Positions 45,836 through 56,901 of a DNA stretch of 64,000 nt are shown here, piece after piece (position 1 is the first letter of the stretch; each line of letters begins with the position of its first letter). The notes beneath the pieces were generated by a model. It did no database searches. It saw only the letters and a program-made list of their open reading frames with translations, and was not told the origin of the DNA. The DNA is from Neoceratodus forsteri (Eukaryota > Chordata > Ceratodontiformes > Ceratodontidae), in NCBI GenBank assembly GCA_016271365.2, contig CM057456.1, positions 161,746,501-161,810,500 on the forward strand, read 5' to 3'. A program made the position numbers and the translations under genes.

Positions 45836-46161
45836 ATCAAACTGCATTTTCATTATTACTGTAACAGGTTACAAGCAAACAATTACATCTTTGAAGAGTG
45901 CTCCTTCTGCCCACTTAGCGATGGCAGAAACAGAGCGATTTGGCAGTAGCTCGAGTGGGACTCAAGTAGGAAAACACGCAGTCCCCCCATACAAACTAAT
46001 TATGTCTGCAAGCAGACAGCTCTTAAAGAGACAGTACCAGAGGCTCTAAAAGCACTCACAGATAAACGGCTTAAACGCCAAACACCATTCAGGCTTGGAG
46101 CATTCAAACAAGCTCCTGGAAGACTTTTTGGGAACCTCCATTTGCAGGGGGGTTACACCAG

Positions 46162-46344
46162 AATATTTTCAGAGATACAAAATTGAACTGGATAAATTCA
46201 TCTTGGGGACAGCTATTTAATCCACCCCACAAGTGTGGGGATGGTGGTCTTGATGGGCCTAGGCCTACTTCCACCCTTGCAAAACTGAGTAATACTGAGT
46301 AATAGTAGTGACCTGTACAAGTGTAGTATGGCCTCCTCTCTCCT
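46162..46344 (+). other. Unassigned piece between Gypsy and antisense CR1
   Basis: The plus strand reads KLNWINSSWGQLFNPPHKCG, resembling a LINE C-terminus just before the stop (truncated sense LINE 3' end). The similarity is weak, so this is tentative. Confidence 0.35.
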
Positions 46345-47831
46345 ACTACTGATACGACAGCATCCTGTTTTCTCTCGCTGCTGTTTTCTTGCACTGTGTG
46401 GAGTGCTTCAGGTCACTAGTGATCATCATTCCCAGGTCCTTCTTCTCCTCTGATGCACAAACTTGGACTACAACCAGGTAGTATTCTGTCCTGGAATTCT
46501 TGGCTCCAATGTGCATAACTTTGCATTTCTTGTCATTGAAGCCAATCTACCAGATCCTGGCCCACCTTCTCAGCTTTTCCAGATCATCTTGTAGGTCCTG
46601 TATCCCTTCAGCTGTGCTCACTCTCCAGAGCTTGGTGTCATCCATGAATAGACACATTTTGCCCTTAATGCCATCCCCAATGTCATTGATGAAGACATTG
46701 AATAACACCAGCCCCAGCACCTGTAGGACCCCAATGGTGACCTCTCTGGTGCCAGACAACTCTCCCCCCACAGCCAAGCTCTTGGATCTGTCACTCAGCC
46801 AGTTTTCCACCCATCTGAACATCTTATTGCCAACCCCAAGATCTGCCAAATTCCTGATTAACCTTTTGTGGGGCACAAGAGTCAAAGGCATTGCTGAAAT
46901 CCAGATAGAAGATTTCTACTGTTTGGCCCCTGTCTGTCTTAGTAACCCAATCAAAGAAGCCAATCAGATTCATTTGACACAGTCTCCCCCTTTGACACAA
47001 TCTCCCCTCTCCCATGAACCTGTACTGCCTCAGATCCTGGAGACCATTCTCCCCTAGATATTCTACAACCTTTCATTAAGTATGGTCTCCATGAGCTTTA
47101 AATTGACTGACTGGTCTGCAATTCCCTGGGTCATCCTTGGGACTGCTTTTGTGAAGGGACACAACATATACTGTTCTTCAGTGCTATGGTACCATGCCTG
47201 ACTCTAGTGAACCATTAAATAGGCCTGCTAGTGGCCCTGCCAGTTCCTCAGACAGTTCCCTTAGTACCCTTGCATGTACTCTGTCCAGGCCTGGTGATTT
47301 GTCCACCTTCAATGCTAGCAGACCCTCCCTCACTGTATCACTATATCTGTGTCCCCCTCGCCTCCTCTTCTTCCTCCTGAAGGCACTGGTCCATCCTCCC
47401 TGGTAAAGATGGAACAGAAGTATTCATTTAGTCTCTCTGCTTCTCCCCCGTTATCCTCCACCCACACCTACCCTTTCTTAAGCCTAACAACCCAGTCCTT
47501 CATGTCCCTTTTCTCACTAATATAGCGAAAGGAGGCCTTCTCCCCCTTCTTAATTCCTTCAGCTATCTGCAGCTCTGTCTGTGCCTTTGCTCACCAGATT
47601 TCCTTACTTACCTCACTAGCCAACCTTAGGTAATTTTGCCTAGCCACCTCTCTCTTGGTCTTCCTGAATCTTCTCTAGGCTATCCTTTTTTCCCCTTACT
47701 GCCTGGGTGACCCAAGAACTGAACCAACTGGGCATTTTGGCCCTTGTGTTCTACAGATGCTAAACACAATTTGGTCTCTTATCATTCAGTCGCTTAAAGG
47801 CCCAAAGTTACATAACTGGCTCTTCTGTCAC
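46345..47831 (-). mobile_element. CR1-clade LINE, antisense (linker and RT)
   Basis: Minus-strand RT: MNLIGFFDWVTKTDRGQTVE with FYLDFSNAFDS (46975-46885), HKRLIRNLADLGVGNKMFRW (46880-46820), VLQVLGLVLFNVFINDIGD (46735-46680, the usual P-Q-G replaced) and KMCLFMDDTKLW (46660-46625, catalytic A-D-D now M-D-D). Further along, toward 47790, come the linker and endonuclease-RT spacer in antisense. The N-terminal endonuclease is missing. This GC-richer subfamily probably continues on the other side of the Gypsy at 29735-30034. Confidence 0.82.
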
Positions 47832-48034
47832 AAATCAGTAACATGAGGGATCACGTGATGCTTTCTCCCTAAGTGGTCGCAAGTGCTATCGCTCCCGCCC
47901 CAACGACCTAATTTTCTTGTTTTTTTTCGCTAAATCGGAAGATCGCTGTTCCTATCTGAATCGGGTAACATTTTAAGCTGTCAGATAACACCAAACATCG
48001 AAACAGCTGGAATTTGAAGGCAGCATCAGGAGAA

Positions 48035-48898
48035 ATGGAAGCTGAAATGAAAATGGCCCTCCAGACCAGAACGCCTCCCACAACACCAGACAAGCAGGCC
48101 AAAAAAGTCAAAATGCACACAGCCAGTGCGAGTAAAGGGCTTCAACCTCCAGTAGTGGCAGCCCCTCTTTCAGAGGAGAGATTTCTAATTGAAATGGCTT
48201 CCTTAAGAATGGCCTTTGCAGAATTCTCCGCAGATTTGAAAGAGATGCAAGCAGACCTCAAAGAAACTAATAGGGCCCTGTCTGACATCTCTGCCCGTAT
48301 GGCTTCTCTTGAAACCTGGCAAGCCCGTATGGAGCCTGAAATGTCTTCTATCTGGCACAAATTACAGAAGGTTGAGCTAAAACTTGAAGATCTTGAGGGC
48401 TGTAATAGGCGCAACAACTTGGTTATTTTGAGGCTCCCAGAAGAAGCCGAGGGGCACTCGCCTATTACATTTACACAAAAGCTATAACTGATAATTGCAG
48501 GTGCTCCTCCACACTCTACGGTCTATGCTGTCAAATGTCCCCACAGAGCTCTATGGCCGAAGCCCCCTGTAGGAGCAAAGCCTAGACCGCTTATCTTGAA
48601 ACTATTGAGCTACATAGATTGTCAGCACATGCTGACCGCAATCAAAGATCTCAAAGAAGTTAAATGGAAGGATAGCTTGATTCAAATCTCTCAAGATTTA
48701 CCTGTGGCAACTTGACAAAAATGGGTAGCGTACCATAATTCGGTCACTAAATTAATTGCTGCTGGAATAAAGTTTTGCATGCTTTATCCAGCTCGGCTGT
48801 CTGTGCTTCAGGGGGGCAGCTGGAAAACCTTTGAGAATGCATGGATAGCAGCTAAAGAGCTTGCGCTTCTCTTCCCAGATCTCTTCACTCCAAGTTAA
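48035..48898 (+). pseudogene. L1 ORF1 (RNA-binding protein), two internal stops
   Basis: About 287 codons from the ATG at 48035 to TAA at 48896. Order: a basic N-terminus, a coiled coil (48175-48390, heptad-like MASLRMAFAEFSADLKEM and ARMASLETWQARMEPEM), then the RRM start CNRRNNLVILRLPEEAE (48405-48455). After a stop at 48485 the same frame continues with the C-terminal domain (PRPLILKLLSYIDCQHML; GIKFCMLYPARLSVLQGGSW). A second in-frame stop lies near 48714. ORF1p normally forms trimers that coat L1 RNA. The retained frame shows the stops are the only lesions. Confidence 0.88.
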
Positions 48899-50136
48899 TG
48901 TAATACTGCTAATAGGTTTATGAAGGATCCTGCATTGTTAGGATGGTATTGAGGGGGCAAGGGAAATTGATGTTGCTGTTAATGGGCTTTTGCCCCTAAA
49001 AGACGTTTAAATCATAAGGAGTGGGTCCCAAAGTGATAGAATTGGACTGGTAAGTTGTGGAGGTTTTGCTCTAAGGATCATCTGTTTCTTTGGATAAGTG
49101 ACCTTTGTCCTCATTTGTTGCGAGTGGAGGAGACCCGTAAAGGAGAGTCCTGGAATCATATTTCTGTTGTATGCGAGTCATTCTTATCGGTCAGGCTGAA
49201 AAAAAGCCTGTGAAGAGTCTCTCCTACTCCTTTTTATTTCTCTGGCTCGTACTTAGTTATGTGAATAGAGCGAAGTTTTAAGTTAGCATTGTACGGGTCA
49301 GACATCATGATTGTGCGCGTGATCGCACAGTAGTGGACAGTGAAAAAGAACCTCTGACTTGCAACCGAAATTATGGTGATGAAAGGCCTTTTAACGTTAA
49401 TATTCCAATAATGGCTTTACTGCTAGTTTTTTTTTTTCTTTTCTTTCACCTTTATTTTAGGACAGGGAGAGTTTTGTGCCACGCAAAGAACATTTTAGGA
49501 ATCGGATACTTTTTGCCTGGTCACAATTTATGATATGATCTGTTTTTACAATGGGGTTGTTAGAGTTCAATATTGGAAGAGGTGTTTTAGGCTTTAATGG
49601 GGGCAAAGACTATTTGTATTCTTCCCCATTACTGGGATAATATTAAGATAAAATCTGCTAGTATACCCCCTACAGAACACAGGGTTCTTTTTCCTTTTAA
49701 CATTTACCGCAGACTGATTAGCAGGAAATAAGAAGGTGACATCTGTTCTTTATTAAACTAGGAACTGTTTCTGTTAACAACTTGCATTTCATTGGGTCAG
49801 GGGGAGGGGTATGCATGTTTGCCTGGCTACAGGAGAAACAGTCACATATCATTTATTGGGGTTGGGACCTCCAACATTTGTACTTTGGTTATGGTTGGTT
49901 AATGGATTTGTTTTATACTATAAAGAAGGGGATCCAGAGCTAGGCCCTTTGGGCCCAAGCTTGGTAGATGCAAATAAGGGGGGAGGGGGGTGATAAAATA
50001 TGGGATATGGGATTGTCTACCACTATTTGAGGACTAAATGGGTTTTTTCTTCCTTTTTTTTCCTCTTCCTTGGACTGGTACTCAGAATTATACTTTTTCA
50101 CTCTTTGTTATAGCATACATAATTACATAATTCCAC
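48899..50136 (+). other. L1 inter-ORF region
   Basis: About 1.2 kb without a supported gene, AT-rich with several T runs. Unusually long for an L1 spacer. An unrelated insertion inside it cannot be excluded, but no boundary was seen. Confidence 0.55.
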
Positions 50137-53100
50137 ATGGCTAGTTTTAAATATTGTTCCTGGAATATAAAGGGGACTCAGACTCCTGCCAGGAGGTCCA
50201 AGATTCTACTTCATTTAAAAAGTCTTCAAATCGATGTGGCTTTCTTACAAGAAACCCATCTTAGGGTCAGTCAAATCCATTATCTACATAGAAATTGGGT
50301 AGGTCAAGTATTTGGGGCTGGTATTGACTCTCGTAGAAGAGGGGTTGTCATTCTGATTGCCCATAAAATCCCATTTCGCCTTATACAACAGATTTCTGAT
50401 CCGGAAGGTAGATTTGTTTTTCTGAGGGCCCTGTTGGGGCATTCTGAACTGGTACTAGGCTCCATTTATGGCCCTAACTGTGACAACCCTGAATTTTTTA
50501 TGAACCTCATGGATCTTCTTGCCTCCTGGACAATGTTTCCCATAGTATTAGGAGGCGATTGGAACCAGGTGCTGTCTAATATTTTAGATAGATCCGGGCA
50601 GAACTTGCTAAGGGTAACACCGGGACAAAAGACATTACAAGAGTTCATGAACTCTGTTGGCTTGATAGATCCATGGAGGCTAATGTTTCCGGATAGAAAA
50701 GAATTTTCATTTCATTCCCTTCCCCACCATTCATTTTCCCGGTTAGATTATTTCCTAATAACATTAGACCATTTTTCGAGGGTATCTCGAGCCTATTATA
50801 CATCAAAGGTCATCTCTGATCATTGTATTGTTCATCTTCATTTGGATCTATCTCCTAATATACGAAGAGATAGAATTTGGAAGTTGAACAATCAACTTTT
50901 GAAATCAGAAGACCAAATAGTGCTCCTTCAAACTTTCATCTCTAACTTTATGGATATTAATGCCCCATCACAGCCCAGAAAAGATTTTCTGTGGGGTTCA
51001 CTGAAATGTGCATTGAGGGGGGAATTAATCAGCTTAGTGACAAAGAGGAAGAAACAAAGAGCAGCTGCTCTTTCCTCGATTTTAGCCGAGATAGGGCATC
51101 AGGAGAGGCTTCTCCTCCCCTCGGCCCCTATAGAAGAGTGGGAAAAGTTGGAATCACTACTTTCCCAGTACAATCATTTATTGGCTGAAAAGGCAGAATT
51201 ATTTAAGCTCTGAAGTATCTTATTTTGACAAAGGTGAAAAGAGCAGGAAGCTAATGGCTCTTCGTCATTCGGACCCAAATAACTGAAATAATCACCTCAA
51301 TTTACTCGATGACTCTGGAACTTTTATCTCTCGAAACTGCTAATGCTTTCCAAGAATACTATCGACAATTATATTCTGCACCTGAACTCCCCTCTCTGTC
51401 TCAACAACTTAACAATTTCCTCCAAGATATTAATCTTCCTAGATTAGCAGATAATCAGGTTAATATTTTGAAGGCTCCAATTACATTAACAGAAATTTAT
51501 GAAGCTATAGAGTCTCTTGCTCCAGATAAATCCCCTGGCCCAGATGGCTTTACTACTAATTTCTACAAAACATTTAAGGAGATAATTGCCCCTATCCTTT
51601 TAGATACTTTTCATTATATTTACAAATATGGAATATCTGATACCTCTCTGACTCAGGTAATTATAATCATTCCCAAACCTGGCAAAGGTCCCCTCTACAT
51701 TACTAATTATAGACCAATCTCTTTAATTAATGTAGATCTTAAGATTTTAGCCAAAATTCTTGGCTTCCAGAGTAGCCCAGGTCTGGGAATCCCTGATTAG
51801 TATAGAACAGGTAGGGTTTGTAAAGGGCAGATTCTCTCTGGATCATCTTAGGAAAATAGCGTACCTTTCCTCTGTGTCCAGGGATTCATCTGTACCGGCA
51901 GCACTTGTTTCCCTGGACGCAGAAAAAGCTTTTGACAGGGTTTCCTGGGAATACCTTTTCATGACATTAGCTAAATACCATTTTCCAATGGAATTTATAC
52001 AATGGGTCAAAACATTGTATACTTCCCTATCAGCTCAAATTCACTGTAATGGGATTCTCTCCTTGTCTTTAGATTATTTCAAGGAACCCGTCAAGGCTGC
52101 CCCTCTCCATTCCTTTTTAACTTATATTTATAACCCCTTATTAGGAAAATTAACAGCTTGAAATCTGTATCTGCATAGTAATAGGCGAGAGGAATATAAC
52201 ATTTCTGTGTATGCTGACATCATACTCTTCCATATTTCCAACCCTGTGCAATCAATACCCGCTGTCTTTCAAATCATTTCCCAGTTCAAGCTATTTCGAA
52301 TTATAGTAAACATTGGAAAAACAGAGGTTTTCCACTTAATAAACACATAGTGAAATCTGAAATAACAAATCTGGGATTACAATGGAACTCCTAAAATTTA
52401 AATATTTAGGGTCTACTTACACTCTTCCGTCAAAAATATGGAAAACTTAATTTAGATGATCTAGTCAAATCTTTATCAGAAGATCTTAGATGGCCAAAAT
52501 TACCTCTTTCTATATGGGGACGTATGATCATATTAAAAATGAATTTGCTACCTAGAATTCTATATCCTTTACAAATGTTTAATGGGGCTCTTCCGTTATC
52601 ATAGTTTTCCCAGCTACAGAGTATCCTCAGCAGGTTTATATGGCAGGGGAAAAAGGTTAGAAGGAGTTATTGTAAACTTACGTCTTCAAAGTGATGGGGA
52701 ACTTCAAGCTCCCAATTTTTATATATACTATCTCACTATTCACTTGATGAGGATTAGATATTGGCTGCAACCTCCTGTTAGTAGTATAGGGCCTATGTAC
52801 TGTCCTTCCTGGGTTAGAATTGAACAATCTCTCTGTTTTGAAAATAACATAGACCCCAAGGCCCTTCCTTACATTAGTAAGAAGAAACTTCCCGTATCCT
52901 TAAAAGAAACACCATTAGGTTCTGCTCTTCAAACACACCATCAATTAATTAATTTTTCTCAAAGTGGATGCGTATAAGGACACTGCCCAACCCTTGTTTT
53001 CCAAGCCTAATCTTTTAATCTCAGGTAAAGCAATTACGTCTCACCACTTTTGGCCGGATATGGGTGTTGTTAGTGTGAACCAGTTGGTTCATGATAAAAA

Positions 53101-53890
53101 GCTTCTTTCTTATAATGAAGCTAGTCATCTTTTTAGCTGGTCCATTAGATATGTTTTCAAATATTTCCAGATATCCCACATGCTGATACAACATTTTGGT
53201 CCGGAAGAATGGAACTGCCCTTTACTCTGCCATATCTCCTTTTATTAATTCCATCCTCTCTTCACATCATATCCTACGATATAAATTTCTCTTAACAAAA
53301 GTTGCTATTCTGGAGGGCATGAGGGTCTATCGGTGGGACAATATCGTATCCCCGACTTCTTCTCCCCGGAACTGATCCACCATTTGGAAGCACCTATATA
53401 AATATATAAAGTGGGATAGATATAAATTGATGCAATTTTACATTAACCATGATTTATTCTATACCCTGCTTAAACTACATCAAATGGGAAGAGCAGCATC
53501 CGATCAATGTCCTAGGTGTCATCAGGGTCCGGCTGATCTGCTTCACATGCTTTGGGCCTGTGATAAAATCACTCCATTTTGGCCATAGTATCCAAACACA
53601 TCTTGACCCACTTTTAGCACTATCAGATTATTTCAAATCAGAAATCTGTGTTTTAGGAGAATACGCTGGGTTACGAGGATGTCAACAGAGGGCACATATG
53701 GCCCTAATATCAAGCTGTGCTAAAAAAGTAATTTTGAGACATTGGCAGGAATCAAGCACTCCTACATGTATGGAATGGTATAAAGAGATTATGTTTGCCT
53801 TACATGCAGAATTCATTGGTGGGGTTAATAATAGAATGGAGAAGTATAAATCAAGATGGGAATCACTGTACACCCTTTTAGCGATTTAAT
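50137..53890 (+). pseudogene. L1 ORF2 (endonuclease and reverse transcriptase)
   Basis: The ATG at 50137 opens a 358-codon endonuclease: FKYCSWNIKGTQTPARRSKI, VAFLQETHLR (catalytic Glu), GSIYGPNCDN, VLGGDWNQVLSNILDRSG (Asp/Asn), SFSRLDYFLI and KVISDHCIVHLHL (SDH). It stops at 51213. The RT is in pieces: SPGPDGFTTNFYKTFKE (51530), PGKGPLYITNYRPISLINVD, then after a shift GFVKGRFSLDHLRKI, LVSLDAEKAFDRVSWEYLF (51905-51965). The catalytic box survives as ISVYADIILF (about 52200; F-A-D-D replaced by Y-A-D-I). The C-terminal part runs in several frames to the stop near 53887 (ESLYTLLAI). Confidence 0.88.
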
Positions 53891-54233
53891 AGTTTTTAAG
53901 CTGTTTTTCAGATTTTTGCTTTCTTCTTCATAGATATCTACAGGTAATTGTAATTATAACGGTAAGGTAATTGTGTTATAACACCTTTGGTCGTTTATAT
54001 AGTGGCAGACATGGGGAGGGTGGGACCAGAGCAAACGATAATAATGTGTTTCTAATTTAACATGAGGTAATCTATAAATATGTACCTTAACATGATACAT
54101 GTATCTACTTTCTCTTTTCTTTTGTTATAACTGTGTGTACAATTTATTCGTTGTCTCTTCTGCTGTGATGCGTTGTGGTTGTTGAAAAAATTTAAAACAA
54201 TAAAGTTTATTAAATAAAAAAAATCAGTAACAT

Positions 54234-55380
54234 TGCTGAATATTATTTATTTATTTTGTTTTTGTTTACCGGATAAGTGCAACTGGGCAAAGTCATTGCC
54301 TATTTTCAGGCACAACTCTGGAGAGTTAAAACAGCAAGGAGATGCATGCATTTTTGGGTGACAACCATTGCAGGTACACAGCATTTGAGTTATTCAGACA
54401 GTACAGACACGGGATACAGATAGCAGTTTGTCAATAGTTGATGGAAGCAAAAACAAGGCAAAACAGGCATTCACAGTTGATCAGGTCAGGTAAGCTGACC
54501 TTGCACATAGGAAGCTGGTAAGGTGAAGTGCACATTACTTCCCATAGCCTTCGTATAAAGTCTAAACTATCCATTGTTTAACCTGACACAAAATGGCCGC
54601 CCAGCAGATAATAAGGCAAGGAGAATATAGCAAGATTGTTCTTAAATACCTGATGAGAAGGGCAAGACTAACTGACTCAGGGATAGAGTTGCATATCTTG
54701 GGTGCAAAAGCAGAAAAGGCCTGCTTACCCATTTTTGTCATAGATTTCAGTATGTCTAAAAAGGTCTGTCAGCTTACCTAAGCTGGTATGGCTGAGTGGT
54801 GCGGCTGAGGAACTTGGCAAGTGCCGGTGGGGTGCTGGATCTCATAATACTGTCAATTAGGCATCCCACTGTATAGATTCGGAAAGATATCAGGGACAGC
54901 CATCCGAGATTGAAATAAAGGAGACAGTGATGGGTCCTCTGCGGTCCAGAGAGGGCAAAATGGCATATGCTTTTATAGCACGTATTCCATCTGTTAAGGA
55001 CCTTCTTGCTGCCTTCCAGATAGGCGATGAGACCATAGGTAAGGCTAGGGTGCAGGACACCTTGGGCAGTGACTAGCCTGGCAGATGTGGTGAGGTGTAC
55101 CTGATTTTATAAGCTAGCCTCAGTTTTATTTTACCGATTTACACATGGTGGACAGGTGAAGGCTGAAATCCAGGGATGGGTCCAGGGTGATACCCAGATA
55201 CTTAAAAGACTCTACAACATCCAGAGGTGTTCTGAGAAAGGACCAGGGATGGAAAGCGTGGCAGATCAGTTTTTTAGTTTTCATGCTGAGCCAAAGATCA
55301 TGGTGATCATATTCTGTTTCTATTTGAAACAGAGATCTGAAAATATACCTTTCATATAGAAAGACAGAAATCTAGAAATT
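54234..55380 (-). mobile_element. LINE 3' half, antisense (source of tail family A)
   Basis: The minus strand from about 55160 reads an RT thumb-like C-terminus: GVLHPSLTYGLIAYLEGSKK, FALSGPQRTHHCLLYFNLGW. The T-H-H-C-x-L-Y...GW pattern is common in C-termini of several non-LTR clades. Its 3' end at 54236-54300 is the reverse complement of tail family A (GCCTATTTTCAGGCA and the TTATTTATTTATT end). The clade was not determined. It directly follows the L1 target duplication, so it is part of the pre-insertion locus. Confidence 0.6.
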
Positions 55381-55384
55381 GTCA

Positions 55385-56290
55385 GTAGATAAGGATCTCC
55401 AGACCCACCGAGTCTGCTCGTCTTCTATTTCCATGTTATTCAAGGACCCTTGGTAATCTGGGTAATTTCCTTCTGTCCCCTCTCAAGAATTCACTTGTAC
55501 CTATCCCAAGCAATCTTGAATCCCATCACTGTTTTGGCCCCACCACTTCTCAGGGAGTGCATTCCACCCATCCACTACCCTTTCTGTAAAAGTAGTTTCC
55601 TAATGTTTCCCTTGAATCTTTCCACTTACAGCTTCATGTCATAACCCCTTGTCCTTGACAGCCTCTCATTCTGGAATATACTGTTATTCGGGACCTTGTT
55701 TATACCCTTTTGGTACTTGAAGGTCTCGATCATGTCCCCCTCTTTCCCTCCTTTGCTCCAGGATATCATTTTGAGGTCTTTTAGCCTCTCCTAATATGTC
55801 AAATGACTGAGTCCTCCCACCATTTTCATTGCCCTCCTCTGGACCCTCTCTACTCTATACACGTCCCTCCTGAGGTACGGATTGTATTCAAGGTCTGGCC
55901 TCACCAGCTATTTGTACAAGGGCATCACCACTCATAATACCCCTGCCTATGCATCCCAGCATTCTACTGGCCCTTGGCACTGCTCCCTCACATTGCTTAT
56001 CAACCTTGAGATTGTTGGATATGATTATTTCAAGGTCCCTCTCCTTCCTTATCACTTCCAGTATCTGACCACCTATCCTGTACTCTGCTTTTGATTTCTA
56101 TTCCCTAAGTGCATAACTTTTCACTTTTGGCATTAACGCTCAACTGCCACCCTTTTTAGACCACTCCTCTAGTTTGTGCAAATCCATTCTCATTTTTTCT
56201 ACCCCATCTGCACTGTCTACTCTGTTGCAAAGCTTTGTATTACCCATGAATAGACAGACCTTCCCCTCAGTAAGACTCAAACTTTCCCAT
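55385..56290 (-). mobile_element. CR1 3' half, antisense
   Basis: Antisense CR1 RT thumb and C-terminus. The reverse complement contains the NAWNSLPEEV-like block (GTGCATTCCACCCATCCACT), the GDMIETFKYLK block (ACTTGAAGGTCTCGATCATG), the RRA-x-K block and, near 56230, the FADDTK region (TTCATGGGTAATAC). It stands back to back with the sense CR1 that starts at about 56291. Many point changes; no long frame remains. Confidence 0.75.
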
Positions 56291-56324
56291 CACATTAGAG
56301 TAGTTACCTTCTTGTTTTCATGGA

Positions 56325-56852
56325 GTGCTACTGTTAAGAGCAATGCAACCTTCTGATGGTCTCTTGAGTTCTGCTCCAGTTGCTGTGGTAGAACTGGGGA
56401 AGGGAGAGAAGGAAGTAAGGTGCCTGCCTGGTGCCATGGCTTGGAGGGACAAGAAGCGAATCCTCACAATTGCAGAAGCAGCATCACAGGAGAGTAAACT
56501 AGATATCATTGTCCACCTTGGGACAAATGATCTAGCTAGGCATGGGACCAGTGCAGTGCAGAATGAATTTGTGGAGTTGGGGAAGGGCCTCAGATGGGTA
56601 GCAAGCACAGTAACCTTCTCAGAGGTGCTACCAGTCCATGGCAGGAGTGAGGCTGGGGTACTACACACCATGCAGTTTAATGAATGGTTGCAAAACTGGT
56701 GCAGAGTACAGGGCTTTGGCTTCATTGGGGACTGGGGGTCCACCTGGAGAGATAAAGGTCTATACTGGTATGACGGTCTGCATTTGTCCACAAAGGGGAC
56801 CAAGCTCCTAGGTGACAGGTTTAAATGCTTCCTTGGCAAGCTTTTAAACTAG
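56325..56852 (+). CDS. CR1 ORF1 esterase-like domain (truncated 5')
   Basis: An open frame of about 175 residues ending at the natural ORF1 stop. Visible: RCLPGAMAWRDKKRILTIAE, DIIVHLGTNDLARHGTSAVQ (H-x-G-T-N-D, SGNH block III), LPVHGRSEAGVLHTMQFNEW and WYDGLHLSTKGTKLLGDRF (D-G-x-H block V, with the catalytic Asp-His pair). The N-terminal GDS block with the serine is missing because the element is truncated. In CR1 this ORF1 domain is thought to help the RNP associate with membranes or lipids; that role is family knowledge and not shown here. Confidence 0.82.
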   Translation: MLLLRAMQPSDGLLSSAPVAVVELGKGEKEVRCLPGAMAWRDKKRILTIAEAASQESKLDIIVHLGTNDLARHGTSAVQNEFVELGKGLRWVASTVTFSEVLPVHGRSEAGVLHTMQFNEWLQNWCRVQGFGFIGDWGSTWRDKGLYWYDGLHLSTKGTKLLGDRFKCFLGKLLN

Positions 56853-56901
56853 AAAGGGAGGTACTGATAAAAGGCAGGAAAGTCAAGCCTCCCCCACAAA
56901 C

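Larger units (their letters stand above)
30035..46157 (-). mobile_element. Ty3/Gypsy retrotransposon with PNMA-like Gag, carrying nested insertions
   Basis: An LTR element read right to left: 5' LTR (46157-39660), Gag, CCHC knuckle, protease, RT, RNase H, integrase with GPY/F module, pol tail, 3' LTR (31875-30035). Both LTRs begin and end with TGTA...TACA-type ends, and the 4-bp CCAG flanks at 30031-30034 and 46158-46161 could be the target duplication. Subtracting the nested CR1 (1.4 kb), DIRS fragment (1.1 kb) and foldback element (3.6 kb) leaves about 10 kb. No env-like gene was found. Frames are broken in several places, so the copy is dead. Domain order RT-RH-IN places it in the Metaviridae. 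Confidence 0.93.
39660..46157 (-). repeat. Gypsy 5' LTR, interrupted by two insertions
   Basis: Plus-strand ends TGTAACCCC and GGGGTTACA form a perfect 9-bp inverted repeat. LTR sequence occupies 39660-40915, 42036-42215 and 45836-46157. A DIRS fragment (40916-42031) and a foldback element (42216-45831) fill the gaps. The uninterrupted LTR at 30035-31875 aligns across both junctions and so fixes them to the base. Confidence 0.93.
47845..54220 (+). mobile_element. Full-length L1-clade LINE with 13-bp target duplication
   Basis: 6.4 kb between perfect 13-bp duplications AAATCAGTAACAT (47832-47844 and 54221-54233). It has a 5' UTR (47845-48034), ORF1, a spacer of about 1.2 kb (48899-50136), ORF2 and a 3' UTR ending AATAAAGTTTATTAAATAAA. 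Both ORFs carry stops or shifts, so it is inactive, but the complete length and intact duplication show a single insertion event, not a rearranged copy. L1 is a minority element among the CR1 copies here. Confidence 0.93.

Noticed and set aside
50466..50648. Minus-strand frame opposite the L1 endonuclease
   Set aside because: Shadow of ORF2; no independent homology.
54593..54781. A 62-codon plus-strand frame in the antisense LINE
   Set aside because: Opposite the LINE C-terminal coding region on the minus strand; no homology of its own.
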